This document shows positions 52,030-62,716 of a DNA stretch of 64,000 nt, piece by piece. A program made the position numbers and the translations under genes. The notes beneath the pieces were generated by a model. The model made no database searches. It saw only the letters and a list, made by a program, of their open reading frames with translations, and was not told the origin of the DNA. Numbering within the stretch: position 1 is the stretch's first letter; every line of letters starts with the position of its first letter. Source of the stretch: Gammaproteobacteria bacterium (GTDB lineage Bacteria > Pseudomonadota > Gammaproteobacteria > GCA-002705445 > GCA-002716945); contig JADHNN010000005.1 of NCBI GenBank assembly GCA_016779485.1, positions 1 through 64,000 on the forward strand, written 5' to 3'.

Positions 52030-54810
52030 ATGAGATTATCTAGAATAAAATTATCAGGCTTCAAGACATTTGTTGATTCAACATCATTAAATTTTCCAAG
52101 TAATTTAACAGGTATAGTCGGTCCTAATGGTTGCGGTAAATCAAATATAATAGATGCCATCAGGTGGGTAATGGGTGAATCATCTGCAAGAAACCTTAGA
52201 GGAGAAACTATGGATGATGTCATCTTCTCTGGATCCTCTTCCCGGAGCGAAGTTAGTCATGCCAGCATTGAGTTATTATTTGATAATTCGAATAATAAAT
52301 TAGATTCTAAATTTGCTAAATTTTCTGAAATCCTTATTAGAAGAGAAGCAAATCGCGATGGGACATCATCATATTTTTTAAATAATACAAGATGTAGAAG
52401 AAAAGATATTAGGGAAGTATTTTTAGGAACCGGACTAGGCCCACGAAGTTATGCAATCATTGAACAAGGAATGATATCTAAAATAATAGACTCAAAACCT
52501 GATGAACTAAGAACATATCTAGAGGAGGCTGCAGGAATAAGCAAATACAAGGAAAAACGAAGAGAAACAGAACTCCGACTAAAGCATACTTCTGAAAACT
52601 TAAAAAGACTTAATGATATTATGAGAGAGATTAATTCTTCACTTACAAAATTACAAAAACAAGCTAATGATGCTGAATTATATAAAGATCTTAAAAACAC
52701 GGAAGAAGCACTTAGGATTAAGATATTAGCCAAAAAAATTATTAATCTTGATAAGAAATTAGAAGATACACAAAAAAATAGCACTGATAATATTTTGCAA
52801 AAGGAAAAAATACAATCTGATATAACTGGTTGTTTGAGAGAAATAGAAGATTTGAGGTTAGCAAGGGATAATGAGCAACAGGAATATAATAAAATTCAAT
52901 CGGAATCATTTCATATTGCTGCAGAAATTGCTAGAGCTGAAAAAGATATTGAATATACACAACAGATTGAAACAAGTAAAAAAGATAATATAAATGATAT
53001 AAATAAAGAAATAGATAAAATACAAAAAGAGATAGATGAGTTAAATGAAAAACAAGCTACAAATAATCAAGTAATTGTTATTTACGAAAACGAAAAAAAT
53101 GAGCTTGAAGAAAAAATAAAAAATATTGATAAAGATATAAAAGACTCATCTTTTTCACTACAAAACTGGCAGTCTAATTATAATTCATTTCTAGCTGATA
53201 AGCTTGAATTACAAAATAAGATTGAGCTAGAAAAATCAAAAATTGAGGCATTCGTTGATAATATAAATAATCTTGAAAAAAGACTTAAAAAATTTAATGA
53301 ATCAGATAGTGATAAGGATAATAATATCCAAATAGAATTACTTGATCAATCCGAGTCATATCAGAATGCTCTTATGAAATTCAAAGTTGATTTTGATAGA
53401 AATCTCAATAACTTACCAAAAGATATTATTAGTCCTTTAAATTTCAAAATAAACAAGTTAATTGATGAATTCAAAAAAATTATAATCAAAATTAAAGAAA
53501 ACAATAAATCAATTAGTCAACAAATTAAGGACATAAAAAATAACATTAAACTCTATAAAGATAAAATCAATTCATGTGAAACTACATTAGTCAAATACAC
53601 TAAGGATTTAGACGAATTCGAACAACATAAAACCCAACTTGAAAAACATAAACTCGATTTAAAGCAAACATATGACAAACTTAACTGGCAATTTAATGAA
53701 TCATCCGAAGATATTAATGCTAATAATGTTCGTATCACAACTCTCAAAACAGAAATATTATCATTCACACATAATCTCTCGAGAGCAAAAGCTGACATTG
53801 ATGTACTTACTCAAAAAAAACAAGACATTCTTTCAGATTCAAGTCAACCAGAAGAATCAAATATACAAAGTAGACTCAATAAATTCATTAATTTGAAAAA
53901 AGAAAAAGATTCAGAGCTTAGAATACTGCAAGATAAAATATCCAATATTGATGTGAGTACCAAAAATAAAGAAGATGAATTAAATTCTTTTTCTAATGAT
54001 AAGAATACTATAGAGCAAGCTATTAATGATACAAATATAACTCTAACTGAAATTAAAACAAATAAATCATCCCTTCTAGAGAATTCTGAATATGGAAACG
54101 AGAAAATTATTGATACTATCAAGAACATTGACGATGAACCTCTGCAGGTAAGTGAAAATACATTAGTTGATGTAAAAAATAAAATTGATAAATTAGGTGC
54201 GATTAATCTTGCAGCTATAGATGAACTTAAGGAAAATACTGAAAGAAAAAATTATTTAGATAAGCAATATGATGATCTTACTAATTCTGTCTCAACTCTA
54301 GAGAATGCAATTAAAAAAATTGATAATGAAACAAAATCTAAATTTAAAGATACATTTGATTCTATAAATAAAAACCTGTCGTACTTCTTCCCAAAAATAT
54401 TTGGTGGAGGAAAATCATATCTTGAGTTAACAGATAATGATTTATTAAATACTGGTGTAAATATTATGGCTAAACCACCGGGAAAATTAGTAAAAAACTT
54501 AAATCTTTTATCAGGTGGAGAAAAAGCTGGAACTGGTATAGCATTTGTATTTTCTATTTTTAAAATAAATCCGGCGCCTTTCTGTTTGTTAGATGAGGTA
54601 GACGCGCCTTTGGATGAAGCAAATAATGAACGTTTTTGTAATGTTGTAAAAGAGATGTCTGAATCTGTTCAGTTTATATTTATAACTCACAATAAATCAA
54701 CCATGCAGATTGCTGATGTTCTTTCTGGCGTAACTATGAGAGAGGCTGGAGTCTCTAAATTAGTATCTGTAAATGTTGATGATGCTCTTGAAATGACTTC
54801 TGATAATTAA
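52030..54810 (+). CDS. smc: SMC-type chromosome segregation ATPase lacking a hinge domain
   Basis: Both head halves are normal: Walker A GPNGCGKS (31-38), the TMDDVIFSGS segment, signature LLSGGEK (827-832), Walker B FCLLDEVDAP (851-860) and the D-loop. The tail resembles gammaproteobacterial SMC. Bacterial SMCs are usually 1150-1200 residues with a globular hinge of 150-200 residues mid-chain. This one has 926, and residues 170-765 read as coiled coil, broken only near 424-475 by a short stretch with no hinge glycines or fold. In relatives smc-zipA-ligA are adjacent; here ligA follows directly. SMC subunits pair through the hinge, so dimerisation must differ. Confidence 0.9.
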   Translation: MRLSRIKLSGFKTFVDSTSLNFPSNLTGIVGPNGCGKSNIIDAIRWVMGESSARNLRGETMDDVIFSGSSSRSEVSHASIELLFDNSNNKLDSKFAKFSEILIRREANRDGTSSYFLNNTRCRRKDIREVFLGTGLGPRSYAIIEQGMISKIIDSKPDELRTYLEEAAGISKYKEKRRETELRLKHTSENLKRLNDIMREINSSLTKLQKQANDAELYKDLKNTEEALRIKILAKKIINLDKKLEDTQKNSTDNILQKEKIQSDITGCLREIEDLRLARDNEQQEYNKIQSESFHIAAEIARAEKDIEYTQQIETSKKDNINDINKEIDKIQKEIDELNEKQATNNQVIVIYENEKNELEEKIKNIDKDIKDSSFSLQNWQSNYNSFLADKLELQNKIELEKSKIEAFVDNINNLEKRLKKFNESDSDKDNNIQIELLDQSESYQNALMKFKVDFDRNLNNLPKDIISPLNFKINKLIDEFKKIIIKIKENNKSISQQIKDIKNNIKLYKDKINSCETTLVKYTKDLDEFEQHKTQLEKHKLDLKQTYDKLNWQFNESSEDINANNVRITTLKTEILSFTHNLSRAKADIDVLTQKKQDILSDSSQPEESNIQSRLNKFINLKKEKDSELRILQDKISNIDVSTKNKEDELNSFSNDKNTIEQAINDTNITLTEIKTNKSSLLENSEYGNEKIIDTIKNIDDEPLQVSENTLVDVKNKIDKLGAINLAAIDELKENTERKNYLDKQYDDLTNSVSTLENAIKKIDNETKSKFKDTFDSINKNLSYFFPKIFGGGKSYLELTDNDLLNTGVNIMAKPPGKLVKNLNLLSGGEKAGTGIAFVFSIFKINPAPFCLLDEVDAPLDEANNERFCNVVKEMSESVQFIFITHNKSTMQIADVLSGVTMREAGVSKLVSVNVDDALEMTSDN

Positions 54811-54827
54811 TATTTTTCAAATTATTC

Positions 54828-56828
54828 ATGAACAATAAAAAAAGTATTTCTAAAAAATATCAAAAACTAATTACCATTATTAATAAACATAATTTACTTT
54901 ATCACACATACGATTCTCCAGAAATATCAGATAAAGAATATGATCAACTTTACGCTAATTTAAAACAAATTGAAAATAATAACCCTGAACTAATAGAACC
55001 TAATTCACCTACTCAAAGAGTTGGGTCTTTACTACTCGAACAATTTGATAAAATTAAACATGATTTGCCTATGCTATCTTTATCTAATGCCGCCGATGAA
55101 TCAGAACTGGAAGAATTTTACAAAAAAATTAATATTACATTAAACAATGACAACACTATATTATTTGCAGAGCCTAAATTTGATGGACTTGCTATTAGTT
55201 TAACATATATTGATGGAATATTTTCAAAAGCAATAACTAGAGGTGATGGATTTATTGGTGAAGATGTTACGCAAAATGTCAGAACTATTAAATCACTACC
55301 TTTAAGTATTACTGATAAGAATGTACCTAATAAATTTACATTAAGAGGCGAAGTTTTTATTGATAAAAAAGATTTCAATAGCATAAATTCTAATCTTAAA
55401 AGCAAGAATGAAAAGATTTACTCTAACCCAAGAAATCTAGCTTCTGGCAGTATAAGGCAGCTAAATCCTAAAATTGCATCTAGTCGTAATCTTAAACTCT
55501 TTATTCATGGACTGGAAAATTTCAAACAATTTAATGCTTTTAAGCAACACCATGAACTTATGAAATTTCTGTCAAGCCTCGGTTTTCCAATAAATAAATA
55601 TTCTAAATTAACGACTAATCTAAAATCAATATTTAGCTATATAAAGAACATGAATTCTATAAGAGAAAATATACCCTATGAAATTGATGGCCTAGTCTTT
55701 AGAGTTGATGATTTATCTACATACTCACTATTAGGTACTACAAGTAAAGCGCCAAAATGGGCCATAGCATATAAATTTAAAGCACAAGAGGCATTAACAA
55801 AAATTATTGACGTTACTTTTCAGGTTGGACGTACAGGGACAATAACACCGGTTGCTGAATTAGAAACTGTTAATATCAGCGGTGTAAACGTATCAAGAGC
55901 TACTCTTCATAACTTTTCTGAAATAGAATCTAAAGATATTCATATTAATGACTACGTTTATGTCAAACGAGCAGGGGATGTTATTCCTGATATAGATAGA
56001 GTAGAACTTAATAAAAGGAAAAATATTACAAAAATTGTAATGCCACAAAAATGCCCTAGCTGTAATAGTATTTTAGTTCAAGTTGAGAATCAGATTGCCT
56101 ATAAATGTCTAAATTCTAAATACTGTACTCCTCAAATTGAACAAGCAATCATACACTTTATATCTCGTAAAGCTATGAATGTAATTGGTATTGGTAATCA
56201 AATAATTAGAGAACTTGTTGCAAAAAAAATTATTTCAAGAACAGCTGATCTTTATAATCTTAGTAGTTCAGATTTTGAAAAACTAGATAGGGTAGGTGAA
56301 AAATCTATTAAAAACTTTTTACAATCTATAGAAGAATCTAAAAATGTTTCTTTTGATAAATTTATATATGCACTAGGTATGAAAGAAGTAGGTGAAGCAT
56401 CAGCTAAATCACTTGCTAATTCTTTTTCTGATATTGATAAATTATTAAAATGTAATAATTCTGATTTGCTAAAAATCTCTGATATCGGACCGATTGTTGC
56501 AGAAAATATTACTAAATTCTTAAAAGACCGAGATAATTATAATAATATTTTAAAACTGATAGCATCTGGTATAAATATTACTTACAATAAGCAAATTCCA
56601 AATGACTTTACTGTTGTAATAACTGGGAAATTTGATAATTATTCTAGACAAGAAATTATTGATAAAATATCTAAGCTTGGTTACAGGGTTATAAGCACTG
56701 TTTCAAAAAGAACTAATTTATTGATATGTGGCAGTAAGCCTGGCAGTAAAAAAAATAAAGCTGAAACTTTGGGGATTAAAATAATCTATGAAGATAGTTT
56801 ATCTAAGCTTCTCTCAGAAGCTCATTAA
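54828..56828 (+). CDS. ligA: NAD-dependent DNA ligase
   Basis: LigA seals nicks using NAD+. [14 protein letters not shown] contains the adenylated Lys, preceded by the NAD-binding Ia region ([17 protein letters not shown]). A zinc finger (CPSCNS... KYC), helix-hairpin-helix repeats and a C-terminal BRCT domain follow. It has 666 residues, matching E. coli (671). It lies 17 bases after smc, without the usual zipA between them, and its end overlaps dapD. Confidence 0.97.
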   Translation: MNNKKSISKKYQKLITIINKHNLLYHTYDSPEISDKEYDQLYANLKQIENNNPELIEPNSPTQRVGSLLLEQFDKIKHDLPMLSLSNAADESELEEFYKKINITLNNDNTILFAEPKFDGLAISLTYIDGIFSKAITRGDGFIGEDVTQNVRTIKSLPLSITDKNVPNKFTLRGEVFIDKKDFNSINSNLKSKNEKIYSNPRNLASGSIRQLNPKIASSRNLKLFIHGLENFKQFNAFKQHHELMKFLSSLGFPINKYSKLTTNLKSIFSYIKNMNSIRENIPYEIDGLVFRVDDLSTYSLLGTTSKAPKWAIAYKFKAQEALTKIIDVTFQVGRTGTITPVAELETVNISGVNVSRATLHNFSEIESKDIHINDYVYVKRAGDVIPDIDRVELNKRKNITKIVMPQKCPSCNSILVQVENQIAYKCLNSKYCTPQIEQAIIHFISRKAMNVIGIGNQIIRELVAKKIISRTADLYNLSSSDFEKLDRVGEKSIKNFLQSIEESKNVSFDKFIYALGMKEVGEASAKSLANSFSDIDKLLKCNNSDLLKISDIGPIVAENITKFLKDRDNYNNILKLIASGINITYNKQIPNDFTVVITGKFDNYSRQEIIDKISKLGYRVISTVSKRTNLLICGSKPGSKKNKAETLGIKIIYEDSLSKLLSEAH

Positions 56829-57615
56829 TACCAACTTTACTTAATGTTTTAGCATCAACTTTTTTAACAATTACTGCACAGTACAAACTACATGTCTCAT
56901 CTTTAGATGGTAATGATCCGGATACAACAACCGAACCCTCAGGAACTTCTCCATATGATATAGTACCCGCTTCTCTGTCATAAATCTTTGTGCTTTTTCC
57001 AATAAAAACTCCCATCGAAATCACAGAATTTTTCCTGACTATAACGCCTTCAACAACTTCAGACCTAGCTCCTATAAAACAATTATCTTCTATAATGGTC
57101 GGAGATGCTTGAAGTGGCTCTAGTACACCTCCAATTCCTACTCCACCGGAGATATGTACATTTGATCCTATTTGTGCACAAGATCCAACAGTAGCCCATG
57201 TATCTACCATTGTTCCTGATCCTACATATGCTCCTATGTTTACAAATGATGGCATTAAAACAACGTTCTTATCAATAAATGAACCATGACGCGCGATAGC
57301 TTGAGGAACAATTCTGATATTATTTTTCTTAAGATAATCTTCTGATGTATGCAAGAATTTAGAGTCTACTTTGTCATAAAACTTTGTGTAGTTGGTTTCA
57401 ATACATTTATTTTGGTTCAATCTAAAAGATAATAGAATAGCTTTTTTAGCCCATTCATTTACTGACCAATTACCATCATGTCCAGGTTCTGCAACTCGTA
57501 TTTCGCCACAATCAAGCGATGTTATCGTTTCAGATACGGCATTGTTTGCTTCTTCTTTATTATCATCATTTATCCCTGTATCGAATACTTGATTTATTAT
57601 ATCTATATTACTCAT
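56803..57615 (-). CDS. dapD: Tetrahydrodipicolinate N-succinyltransferase
   Basis: DapD succinylates tetrahydrodipicolinate in the succinylase route to diaminopimelate and lysine. The C-terminal two-thirds is a left-handed beta helix of hexapeptide repeats ([26 protein letters not shown] and following). [14 protein letters not shown] and [12 protein letters not shown] are family signatures. It has 270 residues. It converges on ligA with a 26-base overlap and follows mltF on the same strand. Confidence 0.96.
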   Translation of the reverse strand: MSNIDIINQVFDTGINDDNKEEANNAVSETITSLDCGEIRVAEPGHDGNWSVNEWAKKAILLSFRLNQNKCIETNYTKFYDKVDSKFLHTSEDYLKKNNIRIVPQAIARHGSFIDKNVVLMPSFVNIGAYVGSGTMVDTWATVGSCAQIGSNVHISGGVGIGGVLEPLQASPTIIEDNCFIGARSEVVEGVIVRKNSVISMGVFIGKSTKIYDREAGTISYGEVPEGSVVVSGSLPSKDETCSLYCAVIVKKVDAKTLSKVGINELLREA

Positions 57616-58922
57616 AGCGCGTTAGGAACCTCTATTGTTATATTATCTTTTATTTTTTTATCTTTTTCTTCTAAAAAAGAAATTATATCATAATATTGTT
57701 TAACATTTTCTATATATTGAACAGCTTCCCAGCCTCTTGCATAGCCGTTCTTCATTTTTTTATAAAACTTTTTCTTATTTAACTTAAGTAAATATTTTCT
57801 TAGATTATTCCAATGGTTTATATCGATTTTATCTTTTGTAAGTAGAGACACAACATCATCTACGTGTCCAGAACCAAGATTATATGATGCTAGCATTAAA
57901 TTTAGTTGAGTATCATTATCATACTTTTTGTATTTATTTCTCAGAAAAACTAAATATTTTGCACCTCCATCTATACTCTCTGAGGGAATCAATCTATTTA
58001 CTTCAAGCATATCAGCAGTTTTTTTTGTTAACATCATTAATCCCTTAACCCCCGTTGGTGAAACAGCATCATTATCCCACTTAGATTCTTGATAGGCGAG
58101 AGCAGCCAGTAATTTCCAATCAATATTATATTTTATAGAAGCCTCTTTAAATAAGTGTTCAAATTTTGGTAATTTCAAGACTATATCTGATATGAAGATT
58201 CTTGACCCAATAAATATATATGATGACATTAAATTTTTTGCATAATATTTCTTATCAAGACTATTAATGAAATCTAACGTTTTTTCATTTTCTAAAAATT
58301 CAAATAAATTATTTCTCAAAGTTCCATCATCATTTGAAAAACTCCATAAGAGTTTTACTTCTGTGATATTCTTTTTAATTACTAAGTTAGGGTAATATTT
58401 TTTAAAAAAAAGATAAGCACTTCTGGTAAGAATAGTATGTGATATAAGATTATTACTTAGATTATATACAAGATTATCTAATTCATCATCAATATAACTT
58501 ATTTGATAGTTTTTTTTAATATTATTATTTAACTCTATATTTTTTAATAGTAAAGATACCTCAATATCATTATTATTATCATTTTTATTATTAGACACTA
58601 ATAATAAATCCTCTTCATTAACTACGACACATGTTTCACATGTATTAGATGAATAAAATATCTCAACATCATAGTTATTATCTTTTTCAATAAAACTATT
58701 CTTATTTATATTAGTTAAATAGTCTTTTATTAATTCATATTGATATCCATGAATTTCTTCTCTAACAGGGAATATTATCTCTGGAAAATTCTGGAATTTA
58801 ACTACGACTACATCTTTACTTTGCAGTTTTTGTAATGATGTATATGAGCTATTTACAAATAATAGATAAATACTTGCAACAACTATCATTGCAGTAAGAA
58901 ATCTCACAAATAATTTGAACAT
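57612..58922 (-). CDS. mltF: Membrane-bound lytic transglycosylase F-like protein
   Basis: The 436-residue protein has an N-terminal membrane anchor (about 7-23), a divergent region where MltF carries a solute-binding-like regulatory domain, and a C-terminal SLT domain. The SLT motifs are intact: [11 protein letters not shown] (catalytic Glu), [12 protein letters not shown] and [11 protein letters not shown]. It cleaves glycan strands in the periplasm. The regulatory region is hard to recognise and Asn/Lys-rich. It directly follows rne, overlapping by one base. Confidence 0.82.
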   Translation of the reverse strand: MFKLFVRFLTAMIVVASIYLLFVNSSYTSLQKLQSKDVVVVKFQNFPEIIFPVREEIHGYQYELIKDYLTNINKNSFIEKDNNYDVEIFYSSNTCETCVVVNEEDLLLVSNNKNDNNNDIEVSLLLKNIELNNNIKKNYQISYIDDELDNLVYNLSNNLISHTILTRSAYLFFKKYYPNLVIKKNITEVKLLWSFSNDDGTLRNNLFEFLENEKTLDFINSLDKKYYAKNLMSSYIFIGSRIFISDIVLKLPKFEHLFKEASIKYNIDWKLLAALAYQESKWDNDAVSPTGVKGLMMLTKKTADMLEVNRLIPSESIDGGAKYLVFLRNKYKKYDNDTQLNLMLASYNLGSGHVDDVVSLLTKDKIDINHWNNLRKYLLKLNKKKFYKKMKNGYARGWEAVQYIENVKQYYDIISFLEEKDKKIKDNITIEVPNAL

Positions 58923-60730
58923 TATTCTTGATTATTTTTATTATAATTTCTTCTATTACTAGACTTATATTTATTGTATTTGTAATTCTTATTATTATAT
59001 CTTCTATTTTTATTATAATATCTTCGTGGCCTTTTACTCTCAGATTCCTCTTCTTTGAGTCCAAAAATTACTCTAAATATTTTTTTGAAAATATTAACTC
59101 TTGGTCTGATTATATCTTGAGTTGATCTTCTAGGTTTAGGGGGTATGCTTTTTGGCTGTACAGCAGACATTAAAGCTACCTCTTTATCTTGAATAATCTT
59201 CCCATCTGATGCTTTATTATTATTTTTATTATTTCTATTATTCTTATTTCTGTTTTTTAATTTTTCTTTAAAATCAGATTCACTTAAACCTTCATTATCA
59301 ATTTCATAACTTGATGTATCTAAATCTGGATCTGGTACTATCTTAATTTCAATTTTATGTCTAGATTCTATATTCAAAATAGTATCCTTTTTCTCATTAA
59401 GTAGATATGTCGCTAGCCTAACTGGCAGATAAACTGTTTGTTTTTCTTTTGCATTCATAGCCTCCTCTTCTATTATTCTTAGAAGAGATATAGCTAACGT
59501 GGAAAGGGATTTAATTTGCCCTGTTCCATCACAAGTAGGGCAATTTTCATAATTATTTTGTATTATGGATGACTTTAATTTCTGTCTCGATAGTTCCATT
59601 AAGCCAAATTTTGAAATTCTAGCAAATTGAATCTTAGCTTTATCCTTTTTTGCATATTCAGCAACTTTTCTCATAACATTTTTTTGAGAATTAATCGACA
59701 TCATGTCAATAAAATCTATTACAACAAGTCCACCGATATCTCTTAGTTTAAGTTGTGTCAATATTTCGACAGCTGCTTCAATATTAGTATTTTGTGCCGT
59801 ATCTTCAATATCCATACCTTTTGTAGAACGAGCAGAGTTGACATCAATACTAACTAATGCTTCAGTAGAGTCTATTACTATATTACCACCCGATGGTAAA
59901 TTAATATTTCTTTTGTAAACAGTCTGAACTTGTTTTTCAATTTTATGTTTGCTAAATATTGGAATTAAATCAGAGTGATGTTCAGTTTTAATTTCATGAT
60001 GAGGCATAAATAGTTTCTTCGCTCCAATAAAATTATCATAGAAACTTTTATCATCTATATAAACTTCATCAATAGTCTCATCGCAATAATCTCTTATTAA
60101 TCTCGCCATCATACTGCTTTCTTGATAGATAAGAAAAGGGGCACTTTGTTGAACAGAGGTTTCAAGAACAGATTCATAAATTTGTATGAGATATTCAATA
60201 TCCCATTTGACAGATTCACTGGACGCTTCCAAACTAGATGTGCGAAGAATTACGCTCATACTTTCAGGAATGTCTAATGATTCCATAAGCTCTTTTGCCT
60301 TGACTCGATCTTCTCCCTCAATTCTTCTGGAGATTCCACCTGTTGATGGGTTTTTAGGGAGTAGAACTAGGTATTTACCAGCTAAACTAAGATAAGTTGT
60401 CAATGCGGCACCTTTATTACCACGTTCTTCTTTATCAACCTGGATAATAATTTCTTTCCCTACTTCAAGGCAATCGCGTGATGCTTTGTTTGTATTAGAG
60501 AAAATTTCTGGGGATATCTCTTTAAATGGAAGAAAACCGTGCCTGGTTCTTCCAAAGTTTATGAATGCAGCTTCTAAGCTAGGTTCAACTCGAGATATTT
60601 TTCCTTTGTATATGTTTGATTTGATGTTCCTTGATGGAAAGTCTATATCTAAATCTATTAGCTTGTCGTCTTCTATGACAGCAAGTCTCACCTCTTCCTT
60701 CTGGGAGGCATTGAGTAATATTTTTTTCAT
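58922..60730 (-). CDS. rne: Ribonuclease E, reduced C-terminus
   Basis: The catalytic half is complete: an S1 domain (IYKGKISRVEPSLEAAFINFG), the DNase I-like domain with Asp296 and Asp339 at the metal positions, and the zinc link CPTCDGTG (Cys397, Cys400). At 602 residues it is far shorter than E. coli RNase E (1061). Most of the scaffold that binds helicase, enolase and PNPase is gone, leaving Asn/Lys- and Arg-rich tails that could still bind RNA. Divergence from rluC supports rne over rng. An AGGA ribosome site precedes the ATG. Confidence 0.93.
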   Translation of the reverse strand: MKKILLNASQKEEVRLAVIEDDKLIDLDIDFPSRNIKSNIYKGKISRVEPSLEAAFINFGRTRHGFLPFKEISPEIFSNTNKASRDCLEVGKEIIIQVDKEERGNKGAALTTYLSLAGKYLVLLPKNPSTGGISRRIEGEDRVKAKELMESLDIPESMSVILRTSSLEASSESVKWDIEYLIQIYESVLETSVQQSAPFLIYQESSMMARLIRDYCDETIDEVYIDDKSFYDNFIGAKKLFMPHHEIKTEHHSDLIPIFSKHKIEKQVQTVYKRNINLPSGGNIVIDSTEALVSIDVNSARSTKGMDIEDTAQNTNIEAAVEILTQLKLRDIGGLVVIDFIDMMSINSQKNVMRKVAEYAKKDKAKIQFARISKFGLMELSRQKLKSSIIQNNYENCPTCDGTGQIKSLSTLAISLLRIIEEEAMNAKEKQTVYLPVRLATYLLNEKKDTILNIESRHKIEIKIVPDPDLDTSSYEIDNEGLSESDFKEKLKNRNKNNRNNKNNNKASDGKIIQDKEVALMSAVQPKSIPPKPRRSTQDIIRPRVNIFKKIFRVIFGLKEEESESKRPRRYYNKNRRYNNKNYKYNKYKSSNRRNYNKNNQE

Positions 60731-60775
60731 TATGAATCCTGTTTATCATTATATTTATATATATTTTTTGTTATG

Positions 60776-60808
60776 TGCGCTATTTATATATTGTTATTCT
60801 GCGCTATT
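60776..60808. repeat. Paired TGCGCTATT repeats at the rne promoter/leader
   Basis: TGCGCTATT occurs at 60776-60784 and again at 60800-60808, 24 bases apart, in the rne-rluC gap. On the rne strand the first-met copy overlaps the -10 box and the second lies in the 5' leader. They could be binding sites for a regulator or leader elements linked to RNase E autocontrol. The role is inferred from position only. Confidence 0.4.
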
Positions 60809-60811
60809 ATA
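60806..60811 (-). promoter_or_regulatory. -10 box of rne
   Basis: A perfect TATAAT on the minus strand about 75 bases before the rne ATG implies a leader of roughly 70 bases. No good -35 stands 16-18 bases upstream. Confidence 0.45.
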
Positions 60812-60886
60812 TCTGTTCTTAAGTATACAAGTATTTCTATGTTAATACATTTGAACTTTATAAAACACTAATATAGCAATGATTAG

Positions 60887-60895
60887 TGGTATCAT
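60887..60895 (+). promoter_or_regulatory. Extended -10 of rluC
   Basis: TGG followed by TATCAT makes an extended -10 element ending 24 bases before the rluC ATG. The -35 position is weak, as is usual for extended -10 promoters. Confidence 0.4.
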
Positions 60896-60919
60896 CAATC
60901 TAAAATACATAATCAACTA

Positions 60920-61828
60920 ATGGAAAAAACCAATATTCTTCATGTAAATAAGGAATTATGCGGGCAAAGACTTGATAATTTTTTAATTAAAAAGTTAAAA
61001 GGATTGCCAAAAAGTCTGATATATAAGCTTGTTAGAAGTGGTCAAGTAAGAGTGAATAAGAAAAGAACAAAAGTTTCTTATAGAATCACAGAAAAAGATC
61101 TAATCAGGATTCCTCCATATCTAATTCATAATGAGATTATAGCGAAGAAAATTATATCCAATGTCTCTGACTTTATTCATTTTGAAAATGAAGATTTTAT
61201 GATAATAGATAAGCCTTATGGCATAGCAGTGCATGGCGGGACAAATCAAGATGTAGATTTTTTATCATCTCTTAAAAAGTCCAAAGAAAATGAAAATTTA
61301 TCATTAGTACATAGATTAGATAAGAATACTTCTGGATGTATGCTCATATCTAAGAACTATCAAACAGCATCATTTCTAGGTAAAGAATTGACCAATAGAA
61401 ATATACAAAAAAAATACTACGCACTTTTAGTAGGAACATTGAGTAAAGATATAATAGAGATTGAATCTAAGATAGATAAAGATAATAGAAATCAAAAAAT
61501 GATAATTAATAACAGTGAGGGTAGAGAAGCTCATACCAAGATTAGGCTTATCAAACAATTTAAAACCCACTGTTTGGTAGATGTTGAGATAGAAACTGGA
61601 AGAACACATCAGATAAGATTACATACATCTTCAATTGGGTATCCGGTTGCAGGCGACAACAAATATAACGAAGATAGTAAACAATCAAATTTAAATATTG
61701 GCCTTAAGAGATTATTCTTACATTCCTACTATTTATCATTCTTCTACAATAAAAAATATGAATTTATAATAGATTTACCTTCTGACTTAAAAGAAGTAAT
61801 ATCTAAATTAGAGGAATTAAATGACTGA
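60920..61828 (+). CDS. rluC: Ribosomal large subunit pseudouridine synthase RluC
   Basis: RluC modifies three uridines of 23S rRNA. An S4 RNA-binding domain (RLDNFLIKKLKGLPKSLIYKLVRSGQVRVN) leads into the RluA-type catalytic domain with HRLDKNTSGCML (active Asp) and TGRTHQIRLH. It has 302 residues. Divergent placement next to rne is standard for rluC. It overlaps sppA by eight bases. Confidence 0.94.
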   Translation: MEKTNILHVNKELCGQRLDNFLIKKLKGLPKSLIYKLVRSGQVRVNKKRTKVSYRITEKDLIRIPPYLIHNEIIAKKIISNVSDFIHFENEDFMIIDKPYGIAVHGGTNQDVDFLSSLKKSKENENLSLVHRLDKNTSGCMLISKNYQTASFLGKELTNRNIQKKYYALLVGTLSKDIIEIESKIDKDNRNQKMIINNSEGREAHTKIRLIKQFKTHCLVDVEIETGRTHQIRLHTSSIGYPVAGDNKYNEDSKQSNLNIGLKRLFLHSYYLSFFYNKKYEFIIDLPSDLKEVISKLEELND

Positions 61829-62714
61829 GAATGACAAATCGCTGAATGAAATAGTATCTACGTTACTTGCTGAACGAAAACGTGACTATAGAAACAAAAT
61901 TATTCTTAGACTTTTCTTCTTTATTGCTTTTTTGTCTTTGATATTTTTTGTACCAATTAGCAAAGACATTAGTATAAGTTCACCGCATGTAGCGTTAATA
62001 GAAATAAATGGGCTGATATCATCCGAGACACCTGCTAGCGCTGAAAATATTATTCCTCTATTAAACCGTGCTGCTAAGAATACTAATGCTGAAGCAATCA
62101 TTATCAAGGTCAATAGTGGTGGTGGCAGTGCTACTCAATCAAAAATTATTTTTGATGAAATAAGAAATATAAAAAAAACATCCAATAAGACAATTATATC
62201 TATTATCGAGGATGTTGGAGCTTCCGGCGGCTATTATATTGCTATGGCCGCTGATCAGATTATTGCTTCTGAGACTAGCATAGTGGGATCGATTGGCGTA
62301 AGGCTTGATAGTTATGATGCGAGAAGTTTATTTAATAAATTGGGGATTAAATCTAGAACAATTTATTCAGGAGAGAATAAATTGATTTTGGATCCTTTTC
62401 ATGAGCTAACTTCTGATCAATACAATCATGTAAAAAACTTAACACAAGAAATTCACGAGCAATTCATTGCGGATTTAATAGAAAGCAGAAAAGATAAAAT
62501 TAATCCTGAAAACAAACTAATTTATTCAGGACTATTCTATACTGGATTACAAGCAAAAAATAATGGATTGATAGATGATATATCATCAGTTTATAAATTA
62601 AAAAATGAAAAATATAAAAATATAAAGATACATAAATATAATAGTGAGCAGAATATTATTAACCAACTAATTCAAACATCGCTGTATAATTTTTTTCAAC
62701 TTAAAACGTACTAA
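61821..62714 (+). CDS. sppA: Signal peptide peptidase SppA-like (S49)
   Basis: A 297-residue short-form S49 peptidase with one N-terminal membrane helix (about 25-45). VNSGGGSATQSKIIFDEI and VGASGGYYIAMAADQIIA hold the protease core, with the serine nucleophile in GASGG. Such enzymes degrade leftover signal peptides at the inner membrane. The E. coli SppA is a double-length tandem form. The rluC-sppA pairing follows gammaproteobacterial order, though a HAD gene is often between them. Confidence 0.9.
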   Translation: MTENDKSLNEIVSTLLAERKRDYRNKIILRLFFFIAFLSLIFFVPISKDISISSPHVALIEINGLISSETPASAENIIPLLNRAAKNTNAEAIIIKVNSGGGSATQSKIIFDEIRNIKKTSNKTIISIIEDVGASGGYYIAMAADQIIASETSIVGSIGVRLDSYDARSLFNKLGIKSRTIYSGENKLILDPFHELTSDQYNHVKNLTQEIHEQFIADLIESRKDKINPENKLIYSGLFYTGLQAKNNGLIDDISSVYKLKNEKYKNIKIHKYNSEQNIINQLIQTSLYNFFQLKTY

Positions 62715-62716
62715 CA

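Noticed and set aside
53200..53700. Frameshift or assembly break explaining the missing SMC hinge
   Set aside because: The frame is continuous, with coiled-coil-like composition on both sides; no alternative frame in the region encodes a hinge.
58928..59125. Plus-strand hydrophobic reading frame opposite the rne tail
   Set aside because: It is the antisense of an Asn/Lys-rich low-complexity tail, which gives Ile/Leu/Phe-rich codons by base composition alone.
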